Shown here: positions 63,084 to 64,000 of the stretch, in pieces | How the letters are laid out: every line of letters starts with the position of its first letter | Position numbering within the stretch: position 1 is the stretch's first letter | Source: Nephromyces sp. MM_2019 | Taxonomy: Eukaryota; Apicomplexa; Aconoidasida; Nephromycida | Length of the DNA stretch: 64,000 nt | NCBI GenBank assembly: GCA_015657535.1 | Contig: JADHZB010001978.1 | Span: forward strand, 24,088 to 88,087 | Direction of reading: 5' to 3' | Position numbers and translations under genes: made by a program | Notes under the pieces: model-generated | Database searches by the model: none | The model's input: the letters and a program-made list of their open reading frames with translations, nothing else | Told to the model about the DNA's origin: nothing

Positions 63084-63983
63084 TTGGAAGGGATAGAAAG
63101 AGCTAGAAAACATCAAATTCACAGTAGAAAATGACTAAAAATATGCTCAAAATCTCTAAAAAGCTTCACCTTTTTTTAAAATGCTTCTTCTTTGTAGGGA
63201 AGCTGCTCCGGCATCGTCGCTTCAGCCGTTTTGCAGCAGATCTCGAACAAAACACTGAATTGCCATCTTCAAATGCGAACGATGAAGAAGCCAAAAGCGC
63301 CTCTTCTCGTCGTTGCATAGCATTCCATATAGGTTTATGAAAGAAGTGAACTTTATGCTTGTAAACTTCGCTCTCTGTGATGTAAAAACTCGCCCTATTT
63401 CATATATTTCCAAAGAAAACGAGGAAAATAAACAATGAGAGGCTAAATAAACTTTTATTTTTTACAAATCGGCAAGCATGTCGAGTGAAATTATAGCTTT
63501 TGCTAACCAAAGTGTGTGTGTGTCATTGGAATTATCTTGTAGAGATTATTAGAGAGGAATTCATGCCTTATCTCTATTTGAAGACGCACAAAAAACTCCT
63601 AAACTGCTATTTATATTCAAGTTTTTCTATTTTCCTCCCATAAAAATCACTAGAATAAGCGTTGAATTTGGGTTTGCAGCGGAAAATGAAAGTAAGAGGT
63701 TGAAGATGATAGTTTGAAGTAGGAGCGCACCCAAACTTCAGATTTAGTGCGTGTGTTGTTGTACTCGCTATGAAAGCAGGAAATGCTCTGTATACTATCC
63801 ATCAAAGGAGAGAGAGCTTTATAAACCGTCTAAAAAGCTAAAATGAGGCTTTTAGATTATCAAAGCATTTAGCAGCATAAAAAAAGATACCCAAAAAAAA
63901 GGGCATTTTATAGGAGAAAATTTTACGCTTGACAGAGATGAATATGGTTGGAGGAGGTATGCAGAAATTGCAAGGTTTTTATA
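54789..63983 (-). CDS. TERT: Telomerase reverse transcriptase (TERT), 5' part outside window
   Basis: Catalytic subunit of telomerase. In-phase exons: 63983-63927 (tentative), 63394-63170, 62900-62698, 62363-61774, 61058-61017, 60456-60414, 60343-60241, 59888-59084, 58988-58895, 58684-58628, 58121-56929, 55650-55553, 55411-55340, 55152-55105, 55023-54998, 54841-54789 (TGA). From 63394 on they give about 1216 residues. Motif T: SFYITESEVYKHK then FFHKPIW. Motif 2: IRWIPKRKKLRPLVDLS. Pre-A: LLGNSILSVDKAL. Motif A: WFVKGDLSKCYESI with the first catalytic Asp. Motif B': GGRQGY...VLCRIFHHIE. Motif C: LLIRLIDDFLFLS with the catalytic DD. Motif E: EIEWAGLRLQFDL. C-terminal extension: YLKSKLGISLVDTTMNSVEH, LKLLPFSNDK and FKNDIFSAF. 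Large Ser/charge-rich insertions sit between A and B' and between C and E. TEN domain and most of the RNA-binding domain lie beyond the window. Least certain: the junction at 59084/58988 and the last two exons. Confidence 0.88.
55253..55273. repeat. CA microsatellite in a TERT intron
   Basis: A run of about ten CA units in the intron between the C-terminal-extension exons at 55340 and 55152. On the transcript it reads as a TG run. Confidence 0.8.
56380..56575. repeat. C/T-rich low-complexity tract in a TERT intron
   Basis: The plus strand is strongly pyrimidine- and C-rich (CCTCTCC, CACACCCCCCC and similar), unlike the surrounding AT-rich DNA, so the TERT transcript is G/A-rich here. It lies in the 1.3 kb intron between 56929 and 55650. 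The Ser/Pro/His-rich plus-strand ORF across it is a composition artefact. Confidence 0.6.
63047..63080. repeat. (TG)17 microsatellite in a TERT intron
   Basis: A perfect run of 17 TG units on the plus strand ((CA)17 in the transcript), in the intron between the motif T exon (ends 63170) and the motif 2 exon (starts 62900). Confidence 0.95.
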
Positions 63984-64000
63984 CTAAAAAAAAAAAAAAA

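Noticed and set aside
1..64000. tRNA, rRNA and CRISPR features
   Set aside because: No cloverleaf with anticodon arm, rRNA core motif or regularly spaced direct repeats was found by reading; a tRNAscan or Rfam run would be decisive for small RNAs.

Overview
The window is from a nuclear genome of a unicellular eukaryote. It is AT-rich, its genes are heavily split by introns with GT..AG borders (GTAAGN donors are common), and it carries many CA/TG runs, several degenerate retroelement relics and no prokaryotic features. I cannot name the species. An alveolate or apicomplexan-like protist would fit (large disordered insertions in conserved proteins), but that is inference. Because exons are short, most real coding sequence is only visible after splicing by eye. 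The exon models below were accepted when acceptor, donor and codon phase all agreed.

Layout. 0.5-1.5 kb (-): a small two- or three-exon protein. 1.65-4.8 kb (-): a seven-exon, 213-residue protein with a clear mitochondrial presequence. 5.1-8.1 kb: unresolved minus-strand exon candidates and a TG-rich tract. 8.17-13.14 kb (+): the TFIIH core subunit p34/Tfb4, recognisable from its vWA-like fold through to the C-terminal zinc finger. 13.1-16.6 kb: no confident gene apart from one small ORF. 16.6-17.5 kb (-): a small, probably secreted protein. 17.9-26.6 kb (-): a nine-exon protein of about 1400 residues, mostly disordered and probably nuclear. 26.6-40.3 kb: gene-poor, with scrambled Ty3/gypsy-like relics at about 28.5-29.8 kb (+) and 36.8-40.2 kb (-), separated by a very AT-rich stretch (31.2-36.5 kb) in which I see nothing. 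40.65-46.9 kb (-): a three-exon F-box protein. 47.6-49.5 kb: more Ty3/gypsy-like relics. 49.9-54.7 kb (-): a three-exon, 1107-residue protein of unknown function. 54.8-64 kb (-): the telomerase reverse transcriptase (TERT) gene from motif T to the C-terminal extension; its 5' part runs off the window.

The identifiable genes are housekeeping: transcription initiation and repair (TFIIH), telomere maintenance (TERT), probable ubiquitin-ligase substrate recognition (F-box) and a mitochondrial protein. There is no operon or pathway cluster. The most notable item is the TERT gene. All reverse transcriptase motifs are intact, but there are very large insertions between motifs A and B' and between motifs C and E, and motif B' departs from the usual GIPQGS form.
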